In this document: positions 18,718-26,793 of the stretch, piece by piece
Layout: each line of letters starts with the position of its first letter
How positions within the stretch are numbered: position 1 is the stretch's first letter
NCBI RefSeq assembly: GCF_018613655.1
Contig: NZ_JAGGPW010000011.1
Span: 1 to 35,660 of the forward strand
Direction of reading: 5' to 3'
Origin: Planococcus sp. ISL-109
GTDB taxonomy: Bacteria > Bacillota > Bacilli > Bacillales_A > Planococcaceae
DNA: 35,660 bases
Translations under genes and position numbers: made by a program
The notes under the pieces: model-generated
What the model was told of the DNA's origin: nothing
Databases searched by the model: none
What the model saw: the letters and a program-made list of their open reading frames with translations, nothing else

Positions 18718-19857
18718 TTATTTCGTGACCATACGGGAAATGACCAAACGCTGGATTTCCTGTGTGCCTTCGTAGATTTGCGTGATTTTCGCATCGCGCA
18801 TAAAGCGTTCAACCGGATAGTCTTTCGTATAGCCGTAGCCGCCGAATACTTGTACCGCTTCTGTCGTCACTTTCATCGCCGTGTCGCCGGCCATCAATTT
18901 CGCCATAGCGGATTCTTTGCTGTAGGACAGCTTGTTCGACTCGAGCCATGCTGCTTGATACGTCAACAGGCGTGAAGCTTCGATCGATGTCGCCATGTCT
19001 GCAAGTTTAAAGGAAATGCCTTGGTTTGCTGCAATCGGCTTACCGAATTGCTCGCGCTCTTTCGCGTAATCCACTGCTGCATCCATTGCGCCTTGTGCGA
19101 TTCCGACAGCTTGTGCTGCGATGCCGTTGCGGCCGCCGTCAAGTGTCTGCATAGCGATTTTAAAGCCTTGGCCAAGTTCGCCGAGAACGTTTTCTTTCGG
19201 GACGCGGCAATTGTCGAAAATGATTTCCGTTGTCGGGCTTGAACGGATGCCGAGCTTTCTTTCTTTTTTGCCGACCGAGAAGCCTTCGAAATCTTTTTCT
19301 ACGATGAAGGCTGTAGTTCCTTTATGTTTTGAGTTCGGGTCTGTAACCGCGAACACGACATAAATGTCGGCGATGCCGCCGTTTGTGATGAAGATTTTAG
19401 AGCCGTTCAAGATGTAATCGTCGCCGTCTTCTTTTGCATTTGTCTTCATGCCTCCTGCATCCGATCCAGCAGCCGGTTCCGTCAATCCGTAAGCGCCGAC
19501 TTTTGTGCCTTCTGCCATCGGGCGCAAGTATTTCTGCTTTTGCTCTTCCGTACCGAACGTATAGACCGGCCATCCGGCAAGAGATGTGTGGGCAGAGAGG
19601 ATAACACCGACAGAACCGTCGACGCGGGACAACTCTTCGACCGCGATGCAATACGCCAAATAATCCGAACCGATACCGCCGTATTCTTCCGGCCACGGAA
19701 TGCCTGTCAGGCCGAGTTCTGCCATTTGATGGAAGATGGCCATATCGAAGCTTTCATCTTCGTCGCGCTGTTCTGCTGTTGGTGCAACCTCGTTTTTCGC
19801 GAAGTCGCGTACCATTTTGCGGATCATTTTATGTTCTTCAGAAAGTTGAAAGTTCAT
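18718..19857 (-). CDS. acdA: Acyl-CoA dehydrogenase (AcdA-like)
   Basis: FAD enzyme that oxidises acyl-CoA to trans-2-enoyl-CoA and passes electrons to ETF. The 379-residue protein shows the family signatures [13 protein letters not shown] and [30 protein letters not shown], with the catalytic glutamate at about 363 in [11 protein letters not shown], the position typical of short- and medium-chain enzymes. Start ATG 19857 has GGGGGA about 8 nt upstream. It follows the second dehydrogenase by 17 nt and precedes tetR. In B. subtilis acdA sits between fadF and rpoE, the same locus, which supports the symbol. Chain-length preference is not visible; butyryl-CoA from IcmF is a plausible substrate. 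Confidence 0.94.
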   Translation of the reverse strand: MNFQLSEEHKMIRKMVRDFAKNEVAPTAEQRDEDESFDMAIFHQMAELGLTGIPWPEEYGGIGSDYLAYCIAVEELSRVDGSVGVILSAHTSLAGWPVYTFGTEEQKQKYLRPMAEGTKVGAYGLTEPAAGSDAGGMKTNAKEDGDDYILNGSKIFITNGGIADIYVVFAVTDPNSKHKGTTAFIVEKDFEGFSVGKKERKLGIRSSPTTEIIFDNCRVPKENVLGELGQGFKIAMQTLDGGRNGIAAQAVGIAQGAMDAAVDYAKEREQFGKPIAANQGISFKLADMATSIEASRLLTYQAAWLESNKLSYSKESAMAKLMAGDTAMKVTTEAVQVFGGYGYTKDYPVERFMRDAKITQIYEGTQEIQRLVISRMVTK

Positions 19858-19874
19858 TGTGTGTATTCCCCCAA

Positions 19875-21011
19875 TTATTTTAATAGTTGCTTGCTGATGA
19901 CGATGCGTTGAATTTCACTCGTGCCTTCATAAATTTCCGTGACTTTGGCGTCGCGGAACAAGCGCTCGACCGGGTAGTCTTTCGTATAGCCATAGCCGCC
20001 GTAAACTTGAATCGCTTCAGTTGTGATGTCCATCGCCGCTTTGGAAGCGAACAGTTTCGCCATCGACGATTCTTTATTGCACTCGATGCCTTTTCCGTAC
20101 ATATCAGCTGCGTTATAGACCATTAATTTAGCCGCTTCAACCGAAGTCGCCATATCAGCGAGCTTGAATGCGACGCCCTGCTGCTGGGCAATCGATTTGC
20201 CGAATTGCTCGCGCTCTTTCGCATAAGCGACCGCATGTTCATAAGCTGCCTCTGCGATGCCGAGTGCTTGTGCAGCGATGCCGATGCGGCCAGCGTTCAA
20301 ATTGGCCATGGCGATCGAAAAGCCTTTGCCTTCTTCGCCGAGCAAGTTTTCAGCTGGCACTTTCATATTTTCAAACGTCAATTGCACAGTGCGGGAACCG
20401 TGAAGGCCCATTTTTCTTTCATCTTTTCCAACGACGAATCCCGGGAAATCTTTTTCCACGATAAACGCGGAAACTCCGCGCGGGCCTGCTGCAGGATTAG
20501 TGGACGCGAACACGATATACGTATCGGCCTCGCCGCCGTTCGTGATGTAAACTTTTGAACCATTCAAGACATAATGGTCATCGTTTCTTACCGCCCGTGT
20601 TTTCAGCGCTGCCGCGTCCGACCCTGCGGAAGGCTCTGTTAAACAGAACGCGCCTAAATATTCCCCCGACGCCAATTTTGGTACGTATTTGGCAATCTGC
20701 TCTTGCGTTCCGAAATTGATGATCGGGTTTGTGCCGACAGATGTATGAACCGACAAGATGACGCCGATGACGCCGCTCGCCTTGGATAGTTCATGAATCG
20801 CCGTGATGTAAGATGTGAAGTCCATTTCAGAACCGCCGTACTTTTCCGGTGCGGTGATGCCCATCAATCCGAGCCCGCCCATTTTCTTGATGATTTCAGT
20901 TGGGAATTCGCCTTCTTCCATCCGTTCGATGAAAGGTGCAATTTCTTCTTTTGCAAAATCGCGCACCATATTACGCATCATTAATTGTTCGTCTGTAAAG
21001 TGCAGGTCCAT
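19875..21011 (-). CDS. mmgC: Acyl-CoA dehydrogenase (MmgC-like)
   Basis: Second acyl-CoA dehydrogenase of the operon, 378 residues, with [35 protein letters not shown] and catalytic glutamate at about 362 in [12 protein letters not shown]-terminal features ([30 protein letters not shown]) resemble B. subtilis MmgC more than AcdA, and it lies directly after the mmgB- and mmgA-like genes, the mmg order. Start ATG 21011 follows AGGGGGAG. Paired dehydrogenases often split substrates: straight-chain for one, branched-chain (isobutyryl or 2-methylbutyryl-CoA) for the other; which is which here is unknown. Electrons probably go via ETF to FadF. Confidence 0.93.
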   Translation of the reverse strand: MDLHFTDEQLMMRNMVRDFAKEEIAPFIERMEEGEFPTEIIKKMGGLGLMGITAPEKYGGSEMDFTSYITAIHELSKASGVIGVILSVHTSVGTNPIINFGTQEQIAKYVPKLASGEYLGAFCLTEPSAGSDAAALKTRAVRNDDHYVLNGSKVYITNGGEADTYIVFASTNPAAGPRGVSAFIVEKDFPGFVVGKDERKMGLHGSRTVQLTFENMKVPAENLLGEEGKGFSIAMANLNAGRIGIAAQALGIAEAAYEHAVAYAKEREQFGKSIAQQQGVAFKLADMATSVEAAKLMVYNAADMYGKGIECNKESSMAKLFASKAAMDITTEAIQVYGGYGYTKDYPVERLFRDAKVTEIYEGTSEIQRIVISKQLLK

Positions 21012-21029
21012 AACGGCTCCCCCTAAATC

Positions 21030-21881
21030 TTAGTTGTATTCGTAGAAACCGCGTCCGGTTTTCTTGCCGAGCCAGCCGGCTTTGACGTATTGGCGCAGGA
21101 GCGGGCTTGGACGATATTTGCTGTCGCCGAAACCTTCATGCAGCACTTCCATGATATAGAGGCATGTATCAAGTCCGATAAAGTCAGCCAGCTCCAGCGG
21201 TCCCATCGGGTGGTTCATGCCGAGCTTCATCACTTCATCGATCGCTTCTTTTGTTGCGACGCCATCTTGCAGCGTGAAAATCGCTTCGTTGATCATCGGC
21301 ATCAAGATGCGATTAGCGACAAATCCAGGGAAGTCGTTCACTTCGACCGGCGTCTTCGATAACTTCACCGTCATGTCTTCTACTGCTCGATAAACTTCGT
21401 CCGTTGTCGCAAGGCCACGGATGATTTCGACCAATTTCATAACCGGTACCGGATTCATGAAGTGCATGCCGATAACTTGTTCCGGACGGTTTGTCACTGC
21501 GGCGATTTCCGTAATTGGGAGAGAGGATGTGTTCGAAGCAAGAATCGCATGCTTCGGTGCCACCTCGTCCAAAGTTTTAAAGATCGTTGATTTGATCTTC
21601 ATGCTCTCGACAGCCGCTTCGATGACGATATCGACATCATGTGCATCTTTCAAATCCAAAGAAGATTGGATGCGGCCGAGCACTTGTGATTTTTCCTCTT
21701 CTGTCATCCGGGCTTTTTCGACGTTGCGTGACAAGTTTTTCGTGATGTTTGCAATGCCGCGCTCACATGCTTCTTGTTTCATGTCATTCAGTTTTACGTT
21801 GAATCCAGCTTGTGCGCATACTTGCGCAATACCGGAGCCCATTTGGCCAGCTCCGATGATCATAACGTTTTGTATAGCCAT
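21030..21881 (-). CDS. mmgB: 3-hydroxybutyryl-CoA dehydrogenase
   Basis: NAD(P)-dependent oxidation of 3-hydroxybutyryl-CoA to acetoacetyl-CoA. The 283-residue protein has the Rossmann motif GAGQMGSG near residues 10-17, SNTSS, the catalytic histidine in GMHFMNPVP and the C-terminal helical substrate domain (NRILMPMINEA). This single-domain size fits Hbd/MmgB rather than the large FadB multifunctional enzyme. ATG 21881 lies 2 nt after the thiolase stop, using GAAAGGGG inside the thiolase end as ribosome-binding site, so translation is coupled. It precedes mmgC by 18 nt. Confidence 0.96.
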   Translation of the reverse strand: MAIQNVMIIGAGQMGSGIAQVCAQAGFNVKLNDMKQEACERGIANITKNLSRNVEKARMTEEEKSQVLGRIQSSLDLKDAHDVDIVIEAAVESMKIKSTIFKTLDEVAPKHAILASNTSSLPITEIAAVTNRPEQVIGMHFMNPVPVMKLVEIIRGLATTDEVYRAVEDMTVKLSKTPVEVNDFPGFVANRILMPMINEAIFTLQDGVATKEAIDEVMKLGMNHPMGPLELADFIGLDTCLYIMEVLHEGFGDSKYRPSPLLRQYVKAGWLGKKTGRGFYEYN

Positions 21882-21883
21882 TG

Positions 21884-23077
21884 TTATTTTTCCCCTTTCG
21901 GCACTTCGATCATAACTGCATCGCCTTGTCCGCCGCCTGAGCAGATCGCTGCGATGCCAATCCCGCCGCCGCGACGTTTCAATTCGTAAGCGAGCGTCAA
22001 GATGATGCGCGCTCCGCTTGCACCGATCGGATGTCCAAGTGCGACAGAACCACCGTTGACGTTGACTTTCTCTTCATCAAGACCCGCAATTTTCGAACTC
22101 GCAAGCGCCACTGCTGCGAATGCTTCGTTGATTTCGAAAAGATCGATGTCTTCAATTTTTTTGCCGGTTTTCTTCAGCAATTGGTTGATGACAATTCCCG
22201 GCGTTTCTGGGAATCGGTGCGGTTCGACCGCGACTTCTGTATGCGATAACACATGCGCCAAGATGGTTTTGCCATCTTTTTGCGCGCGCTCTTCACTCAT
22301 CAATACGAGTGCCGCTGCTCCGTCATTGATTCCTGGTGCATTTCCTGCTGTGATCGTGCCTTCTTTGCCGAATGCCGGGCGCAGTTTCGCAAGAACTTCT
22401 GCCGTAGTGCCTTCACGCGGCGATTCGTCCTGGTCGACTTTGATTGGATCACCTTTACGCTGAGGCACTTCTAGCGCTGTGATTTCTTCTGCGAAATGAC
22501 CGCGGGCTTTGATTGCGCGCTCGTGCGAACGAGCAGACCATTCGTCCTGTCTTTCGCGCGTCAGTTCAAAATCTTCAGCTGTGGTGTTGCCGTATGTGCC
22601 CATATGAACTTTGTCCGGATGGAACGAACAAGACAACCCGTCGTGGATCATGCCGTCTACGACTTGTGAATCGCCCATGCGCAAGCCGAAGCGTGCTTTC
22701 GGCAAATAATACGGCGCGTTTGACATCGATTCCATGCCGCCTGCGACGATCAATTCTTCGTCTCCTAAACGGATGATCTGGTCGGCAAACGTTACCGAAC
22801 GCATACCGGATGCACAGACTTTATTGATCGTTTCAGATTTAACGTGGTATGGAATACCGGCTTTTTTTGCTGCCTGGCGGGAAGGGATTTGCCCTTGTCC
22901 TGCCTGAAGCACGTTGCCCATGATGACTTCCTGGACATCTTCCGGATTGACTTGTGCGCGCTTGAGTGCTTCCTTGATTGCAGCTGCTCCCAGGTCGCTT
23001 GCCGTAAATGAACTGAGTGAACCTCCGAATTTCCCGAATGCTGTACGTGCTCCGTCGATGATTACTGTTTTTGCCAT
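21884..23077 (-). CDS. mmgA: Acetyl-CoA C-acetyltransferase (thiolase)
   Basis: Cleaves acetoacetyl-CoA with CoA into two acetyl-CoA, the last step of the operon's pathway. The 397-residue protein carries active-site Cys88 in INKVCASGM, the NEAFAA motif, GGSVALGHPIGASGAR and the second cysteine in CSGGGQGD, all expected for degradative thiolase. Start ATG 23077 has GAGGAGGAA about 6 nt upstream; a reading to 23113 begins inside the cre region and adds 12 residues unlike the family. First gene of the operon; the upstream region has a cre box and, further away, tandem repeats and a palindrome. No enoyl-CoA hydratase accompanies it. Confidence 0.96.
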   Translation of the reverse strand: MAKTVIIDGARTAFGKFGGSLSSFTASDLGAAAIKEALKRAQVNPEDVQEVIMGNVLQAGQGQIPSRQAAKKAGIPYHVKSETINKVCASGMRSVTFADQIIRLGDEELIVAGGMESMSNAPYYLPKARFGLRMGDSQVVDGMIHDGLSCSFHPDKVHMGTYGNTTAEDFELTRERQDEWSARSHERAIKARGHFAEEITALEVPQRKGDPIKVDQDESPREGTTAEVLAKLRPAFGKEGTITAGNAPGINDGAAALVLMSEERAQKDGKTILAHVLSHTEVAVEPHRFPETPGIVINQLLKKTGKKIEDIDLFEINEAFAAVALASSKIAGLDEEKVNVNGGSVALGHPIGASGARIILTLAYELKRRGGGIGIAAICSGGGQGDAVMIEVPKGEK

Positions 23078-23098
23078 TTTGTATTCCTCCTCATTTTT

Positions 23099-23112
23099 TG
23101 GAAACGTTTTCA
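23099..23112 (-). promoter_or_regulatory. CcpA cre site upstream of mmgA
   Basis: On the minus strand TGAAAACGTTTCCA matches every position of the degenerate B. subtilis cre consensus TGWAARCGYTWNCW. It lies 22-35 nt upstream of the mmgA start codon. The mmg operon of B. subtilis is also catabolite-repressed. A CcpA dimer here would block initiation or elongation when glucose is plentiful. Confidence 0.8.
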
Positions 23113-23170
23113 TAATGCCGAAAAAAATTTAAGCGGACTGACCGGATGCTTTTTGGATTTATAAAGTTGA

Positions 23171-23434
23171 ACGGCTGGTTTGCTTTTCTTGGTGTCCGGC
23201 AAATTCCAGCCAGGTTCTCGGGTCATAAGCCGATCCGGCTGTGCGGCAAAAATCGCCGCTTCGCCATCCCGTCTTATGCCTGTCGAACCTGAACGGCTGG
23301 TTTGCTTTTCTTGGTGTCCAGCAAATTCCAGCCAGGTTCTCGGGCCATAAGCCGATCCGGCTGTGCGGCAAAAATCGCCGCTTCGCCACCCCGTCTTATG
23401 CCTGTCGAACCTGAACGGCTGGTTTGCTTTTCTA
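23171..23434. repeat. 122-bp tandem repeat, two full copies and a partial third
   Basis: Units begin ACGGCTGGTTTGCTTTTCT at 23171, 23293 and 23415, exactly 122 bp apart; the third stops after about 20 bp. The two full copies differ at only three sites that I can see (GTCCGGC/GTCCAGC, GGGTCAT/GGGCCAT, GCCATCCC/GCCACCCC). A diverged relative with TTTTCTTGGTGTCCAG, TCGGGTCATAAGCC and GGCTGTGCGGC is at 35588-35655. The frames through it encode only repeat-derived peptides. It separates fadF from mmgA and would form part of a long mmgA leader if the promoter lies further upstream. Confidence 0.9.
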
Positions 23435-23438
23435 GTTG

Positions 23439-23456
23439 ACTGAACGCTCGCTCGGT
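23439..23456. promoter_or_regulatory. Candidate TetR operator, site B (upstream of mmgA operon)
   Basis: ACTGAACG-CT-CGCTCGGT is an imperfect palindrome (6 of 8 half-site positions symmetrical) with the same layout as sites at 25909-25926 and 35538-35555. It lies about 360 nt upstream of mmgA, beyond the tandem repeats, and next to a terminator that probably ends fadF transcription. I see no clear -10/-35 pair beside it, so its role as the operon's operator is uncertain. Confidence 0.45.
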
Positions 23457-23470
23457 TAAATCCCAAAAGA

Positions 23471-23500
23471 AAAGGGAGTGTAGCACTCCCTTTCTTTTTT
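23471..23500. terminator. Bidirectional terminator downstream of fadF
   Basis: AAAGGGAGTG (23471-23480) and CACTCCCTTT (23484-23493) form a perfect 10-bp stem with a TAG/CTA loop. On the plus strand CTTTTTTTCTC follows; on the minus strand TTTTCTTTT follows. It lies about 180 nt past the fadF stop, upstream of the mmgA operon, and probably separates the two transcripts. Confidence 0.85.
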
Positions 23501-23548
23501 TCTCTATGCTGTTATTCTACTCAATTTTCTGTCAGTTGGCAAATCGAA

Positions 23549-23678
23549 TTATCCCGCTTTAACGGTCTGTAAGACTCCCACTTCTAAAAGCAGGAGTTCA
23601 ACAGGCCGGAAAAGTCCGATTGGATCAACTAACAATCAGTGGAGGATGAAGCCCCCCACTGATTGAAGTTTCTCTTTA
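23549..23678 (+). repeat. Dispersed structured repeat, long form, flush with the fadF stop codon
   Basis: Full-length relative of the element at 10828-10916. On the plus strand it contains three predicted stems: ACTCCCACTT/AAGCAGGAGT (two wobbles), CCGGA/TCCG around AAAG, and CAATCAGTGGAGG/CCCCCCACTGATTG. The last three bases are the complement of the fadF TAA stop, exactly as the short copy ends on the pyrG stop. No open frame runs through it. The arrangement recalls structured ends of IS200/IS605-type elements, but that link is only an impression. Confidence 0.8.
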
Positions 23679-25814
23679 TTGGACAATTTCTTCAACTAGC
23701 GGTGCTTCGTTGCCGAGAACAGCCATTTCCAGAAGTTCTGCGACATCATATGTGCCGACTTGCTCTTCGACTTCTTTCGCTTTCGTACCATCTGAAAGCA
23801 TCGTCAAGCAGTATGGGCATCCGGAAGAGATCATTGTCGGGTTCACTTCAAGCGCCTGTTCGGTACGGGCGACATTGACGCGGTGTCCGGCATCTTCTTC
23901 CATCCACATAAGACCTCCGCCCGCTCCACAGCACATGCCGTCTTGGCGGTTGCGGACCATTTCAACGAGTTCGACGCCTTCAATCGCTTTAAGAATCTCA
24001 CGTGGTGCGTCGTATACATCGTTGTATCGGCCCAAGTAACAGGAGTCGTGGAACGTGATTTTCTCGTTGACTGCAAACTGCGGCTTGAGCTTGCCTTGCT
24101 GGACAAGGTCAAAGAGCATTTCCGTATGGTGGTAGACTTCCGCTTCAAAGCCGAAATCCGGGTATTCGTTTTTGAAAATATTATAAGCGTGCGGATCGAT
24201 TGTGACGATTTTGGTCACGCCCGCTTTTTCGAACTCTTTAATATTGGCCGTTGCGAGCTCCTGGAACAGGAATTCGTTTCCAAGGCGACGCGGTGTATCG
24301 CCGGAGTTCTTTTCTTTGTTGCCGAGAATGGCGAACTTGATGCCCGCTTCATTCATCAAGCGCGCAAAGGACAAGGCGATTTTTTGTGAGCGGCTATCGA
24401 ATGAGCCCATAGAACCGACCCAGAACAGATACTCGAATTCTTCTCCAGCTTTGCTGACTTCTTTCACTGTCGGGATGGAGATATCTGGACGTGCGTCTCT
24501 CCAGTTTTCTTTTTCTTTGCGGTTCAAGCCCCATGGATTGCCTTGACGTTCGATGTTGGTCATCGCGCGCTGTGCATCCGGGTCCATCTTCCCTTCCGTC
24601 ATTACAAGGTAACGGCGCAGGTCGATGATTTTGTCGACGTGCTCGTTCATGACCGGGCACTGGTCTTCACAGTTACGGCAAGTTGTGCAAGCCCAGATTT
24701 CTTCTTCCGTGATGACGTCGCCGATCAAGCTTGGGCTGTATAGATCGTCGATGCTGACACCTTCCGCGCCGGCAGCCATCGCTAATTGGTTTCCTTGCGT
24801 ATTGCTGAATGCCATTGCCGGAACCCATGGTTTTTTCTGCGTCATAACAGCGCCAGTGTTCGTTAAGTTGTCCCGAAGTTTCGTGATGAGATCCATCGGA
24901 GACAGCATTTTCCCGGTTCCGGTCGCCGGACACATATTCGTACAGCGTCCACACTCTACGCAAGCGTAGAAGTCGATCATTTGTGCCTGTGTAAAATCCG
25001 TAATCTTGCCAACGCCGAATGTTGGCTCCGCATCCGGGTTTTCTTCATCTTCTTCCATTTCCTCAAAGTTGATCGGCTTCAAGCGGCCGACATGATCCAA
25101 ACGGTGGAACCATGTGTTGACCGGTCCGAAAATAAGATGAGCGTGCTTGGATTGCGGTACGTAGACAAGAAACACCAACAAGAACATTAGATGCGCCCAC
25201 CACATAATATAGAAAATCGTTGTTGCAGCAATTTCAGGCAACCAAGCGAATGCGCCAGCGATGACGGTTGCGACCGGTTCGGTCCAAGCGCCTTCGTGGC
25301 CGTGCCAGATCATGTTCATGCCGTTTCCGACAAGAACAGTGACCATCAAACCACCGATGAAGATCAGGACAAGTCCCGATTTCCAGCCGCGCTTCAAGCG
25401 GACGAGTTTTTCAATATAGCGTCTGTAAAATGCCCAGACCACAGCTACAAGAATCATCAGTGTCACGAATTCCTGAAAAAGTGTAAATGCCGGGTACAGT
25501 GGACCCAGTGGCAAATGTGAATCGGGCGATAAGCCCTTGATGATAAAATCGATGGCGCTCGCCTGCACGAGCAGGAAGCCATAGAAGAACATCACGTGTA
25601 TCGCGCCACTCTTTTTATCTTTCAATAATTTTTTCTGGCCAAAGACATTGACCATCACTTTACGGACCCGTTCGTTGAAGTTTTCTTCAAACTCCACTTT
25701 TTTTCCAAGTTTGATAAAGTCATAACGCGACTTCAGCAAGTAGATGAACAAGTAGGCAGCGTAAGCGGTTACAAGTAAAAATAAAACCCAGTTAGCGATG
25801 AGCAAAAACTCCAT
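23676..25814 (-). CDS. fadF: Membrane iron-sulfur protein FadF (ETF:menaquinone oxidoreductase type)
   Basis: Probable acceptor of electrons from acyl-CoA dehydrogenases through ETF, delivering them to menaquinone. The 712-residue protein has about six membrane segments in the first 220 residues (around 5-27, 72-94, 107-130, 147-165, 180-200, 203-220), then two 4Fe-4S motifs, CVECGRCTNMCP (285-296) and CTTCRNCEDQCP (376-387), and two CCG domains of the heterodisulfide-reductase type (HDSCYLGRYN; MCCGAGGG; SGCPYC). B. subtilis FadF (YwjF) has the same layout and locus. Start ATG 25814 follows AAGGGGG. Its promoter overlaps a TetR-type palindrome, consistent with fatty-acid-responsive control. 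Confidence 0.93.
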   Translation of the reverse strand: MEFLLIANWVLFLLVTAYAAYLFIYLLKSRYDFIKLGKKVEFEENFNERVRKVMVNVFGQKKLLKDKKSGAIHVMFFYGFLLVQASAIDFIIKGLSPDSHLPLGPLYPAFTLFQEFVTLMILVAVVWAFYRRYIEKLVRLKRGWKSGLVLIFIGGLMVTVLVGNGMNMIWHGHEGAWTEPVATVIAGAFAWLPEIAATTIFYIMWWAHLMFLLVFLVYVPQSKHAHLIFGPVNTWFHRLDHVGRLKPINFEEMEEDEENPDAEPTFGVGKITDFTQAQMIDFYACVECGRCTNMCPATGTGKMLSPMDLITKLRDNLTNTGAVMTQKKPWVPAMAFSNTQGNQLAMAAGAEGVSIDDLYSPSLIGDVITEEEIWACTTCRNCEDQCPVMNEHVDKIIDLRRYLVMTEGKMDPDAQRAMTNIERQGNPWGLNRKEKENWRDARPDISIPTVKEVSKAGEEFEYLFWVGSMGSFDSRSQKIALSFARLMNEAGIKFAILGNKEKNSGDTPRRLGNEFLFQELATANIKEFEKAGVTKIVTIDPHAYNIFKNEYPDFGFEAEVYHHTEMLFDLVQQGKLKPQFAVNEKITFHDSCYLGRYNDVYDAPREILKAIEGVELVEMVRNRQDGMCCGAGGGLMWMEEDAGHRVNVARTEQALEVNPTMISSGCPYCLTMLSDGTKAKEVEEQVGTYDVAELLEMAVLGNEAPLVEEIVQ

Positions 25815-25900
25815 CTTTAGTCCCCCTTGTTGATTATGTAACTCCCCAATTCTAATCCAAAGTTTACGTGAACTGCGGCAGAATGTCGATACTATGTTCT

Positions 25901-25929
25901 AGTTTAAAAGTGAATGAGCATTCAGTCAA
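25901..25929 (-). promoter_or_regulatory. fadF promoter with overlapping TetR/FadR-type operator (site A)
   Basis: On the minus strand TTGACT (25924-25929), 17-nt spacer, TAAACT (25901-25906). Within the spacer and overlapping the -35 lies ACTGAATG-CT-CATTCACT (25909-25926), whose core TGAATG/CATTCA is a perfect inverted repeat. It contains the B. subtilis FadR half-site TGAATGA, and read as an 18-mer on the plus strand (25911-25928) the other half is TCAGTCA against the consensus TCATTCA. A repressor bound here would exclude RNA polymerase. Confidence 0.75.
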
Positions 25930-25983
25930 TAGAAATCTATAATAAATTGATTATTTATTATTTTCATAAGTCGGTATTACGCA

Positions 25984-26020
25984 AAACAGCTGAGCTCTTG
26001 CCTGATAAGCGCAGCTGTTT
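25984..26020. repeat. Unexplained 9-bp inverted repeat
   Basis: AAACAGCTG (25984-25992) and CAGCTGTTT (26012-26020) are perfectly complementary, with four further pairs inside after a mismatch. No T-run follows on either strand. It lies between the cblS terminator and the fadF promoter; the rest of this 300-nt gap shows nothing else recognisable. Confidence 0.5.
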
Positions 26021-26087
26021 ACCCCACATTTATGGTGTAATCAGTTTCTGTGAGCCTTCCTGCTATATACCGTCAATTATTTGGCAG

Positions 26088-26111
26088 AAAAAAAGCCGCT
26101 TCATTAGCGGC
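26088..26111 (-). terminator. Intrinsic terminator of the corrinoid salvage operon
   Basis: On the minus strand GCCGCT (26106-26111) pairs with AGCGGC (26095-26100) around an AATGA loop, followed by seven T residues. It starts 7 nt past the cblS stop and ends the 9.4-kb btuF-cblS transcript. Confidence 0.9.
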
Positions 26112-26118
26112 CGTGAAG

Positions 26119-26793
26119 TTATTCGAGTAACTTGCAAAATTGCGTGCCGAAATGGCGCTTTGCTTCTGGCACTTTGCTTTCTTCGACGCCGATCAGCAAA
26201 CATGTCGCAGGACCGGCCGATGCTTCACCTAAAAAGCCGTCAGAAAGCGCAACCGTTTTCCCAAACAACTGCTCCGCTTCGTGCGCGATGCCGCGGGATC
26301 CGACGGGCCAGATAAGCTCAATCCATCCATTGTCGAGCGCTTTTTTCACGATACGCAAGTCGGCGATCCTGTCTGTTTTCTTTAACACGGCTTCTCCGAC
26401 AAGCGGCTCGCCATAGACGAACCAATGGAGCTTATCCGCATCCTTTTGTTCACGAACGCGGCGGCCGATCATCGTCACCGCCAGCCCGGATTGTAGAGTC
26501 GCCATATTGCTCTCAGTGCTCCCGGAAACTGGCGGCAAAGGGGTGTCCAATTCGGAAAATAACTGCCCGATTCCTTCGATGTAGCGGGACCACTGCTGTT
26601 CCCCGCTAAAATTATGAAGCACAATCGCGGAAACTTCCCCTCCCGCGGCCCATTGCTCAGACAGTGCGACGCGGGCGGCAAATTTTGCGACGAGCGCATC
26701 CGGCACTTGGACCTCATCGAGCGGCTTTTCTCCTATGGCCGCAGAATTATCCGAAGTGATGATCAGCCCTTCGACAAATAATGCATTGCGCAT
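26119..26793 (-). CDS. cblS: Alpha-ribazole kinase CblS
   Basis: Phosphorylates imported alpha-ribazole to alpha-ribazole phosphate, giving the lower ligand for cobalamin without CobT. The 224-residue protein matches what I know of CblS: an AIR-synthase/PurM-like ATP-binding protein with TSDNSAAIGEK near residues 13-23, ARVALSEQW, AIVLHNFSG, and a GSTESN segment (about 92-97). Its ATG overlaps the cblT stop by one base (TGATG), consistent with a coupled transporter-kinase pair. It is the last gene of the operon. Identification rests on motifs plus the adjacent cblT; a generic PurM-like label is the fallback. Confidence 0.82.
   Translation of the reverse strand: MRNALFVEGLIITSDNSAAIGEKPLDEVQVPDALVAKFAARVALSEQWAAGGEVSAIVLHNFSGEQQWSRYIEGIGQLFSELDTPLPPVSGSTESNMATLQSGLAVTMIGRRVREQKDADKLHWFVYGEPLVGEAVLKKTDRIADLRIVKKALDNGWIELIWPVGSRGIAHEAEQLFGKTVALSDGFLGEASAGPATCLLIGVEESKVPEAKRHFGTQFCKLLE

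Noticed and set aside
23171..23434. CRISPR array
   Set aside because: Units are 122 bp and directly adjacent with no unique spacers; no cas genes nearby.
23110..23486. Several minus-strand reading frames of 70-118 codons across the tandem repeats
   Set aside because: They owe their length to a stop-poor, internally repeated sequence; products are repetitions of the same arginine/serine-rich peptide with no ribosome-binding site and no family resemblance.
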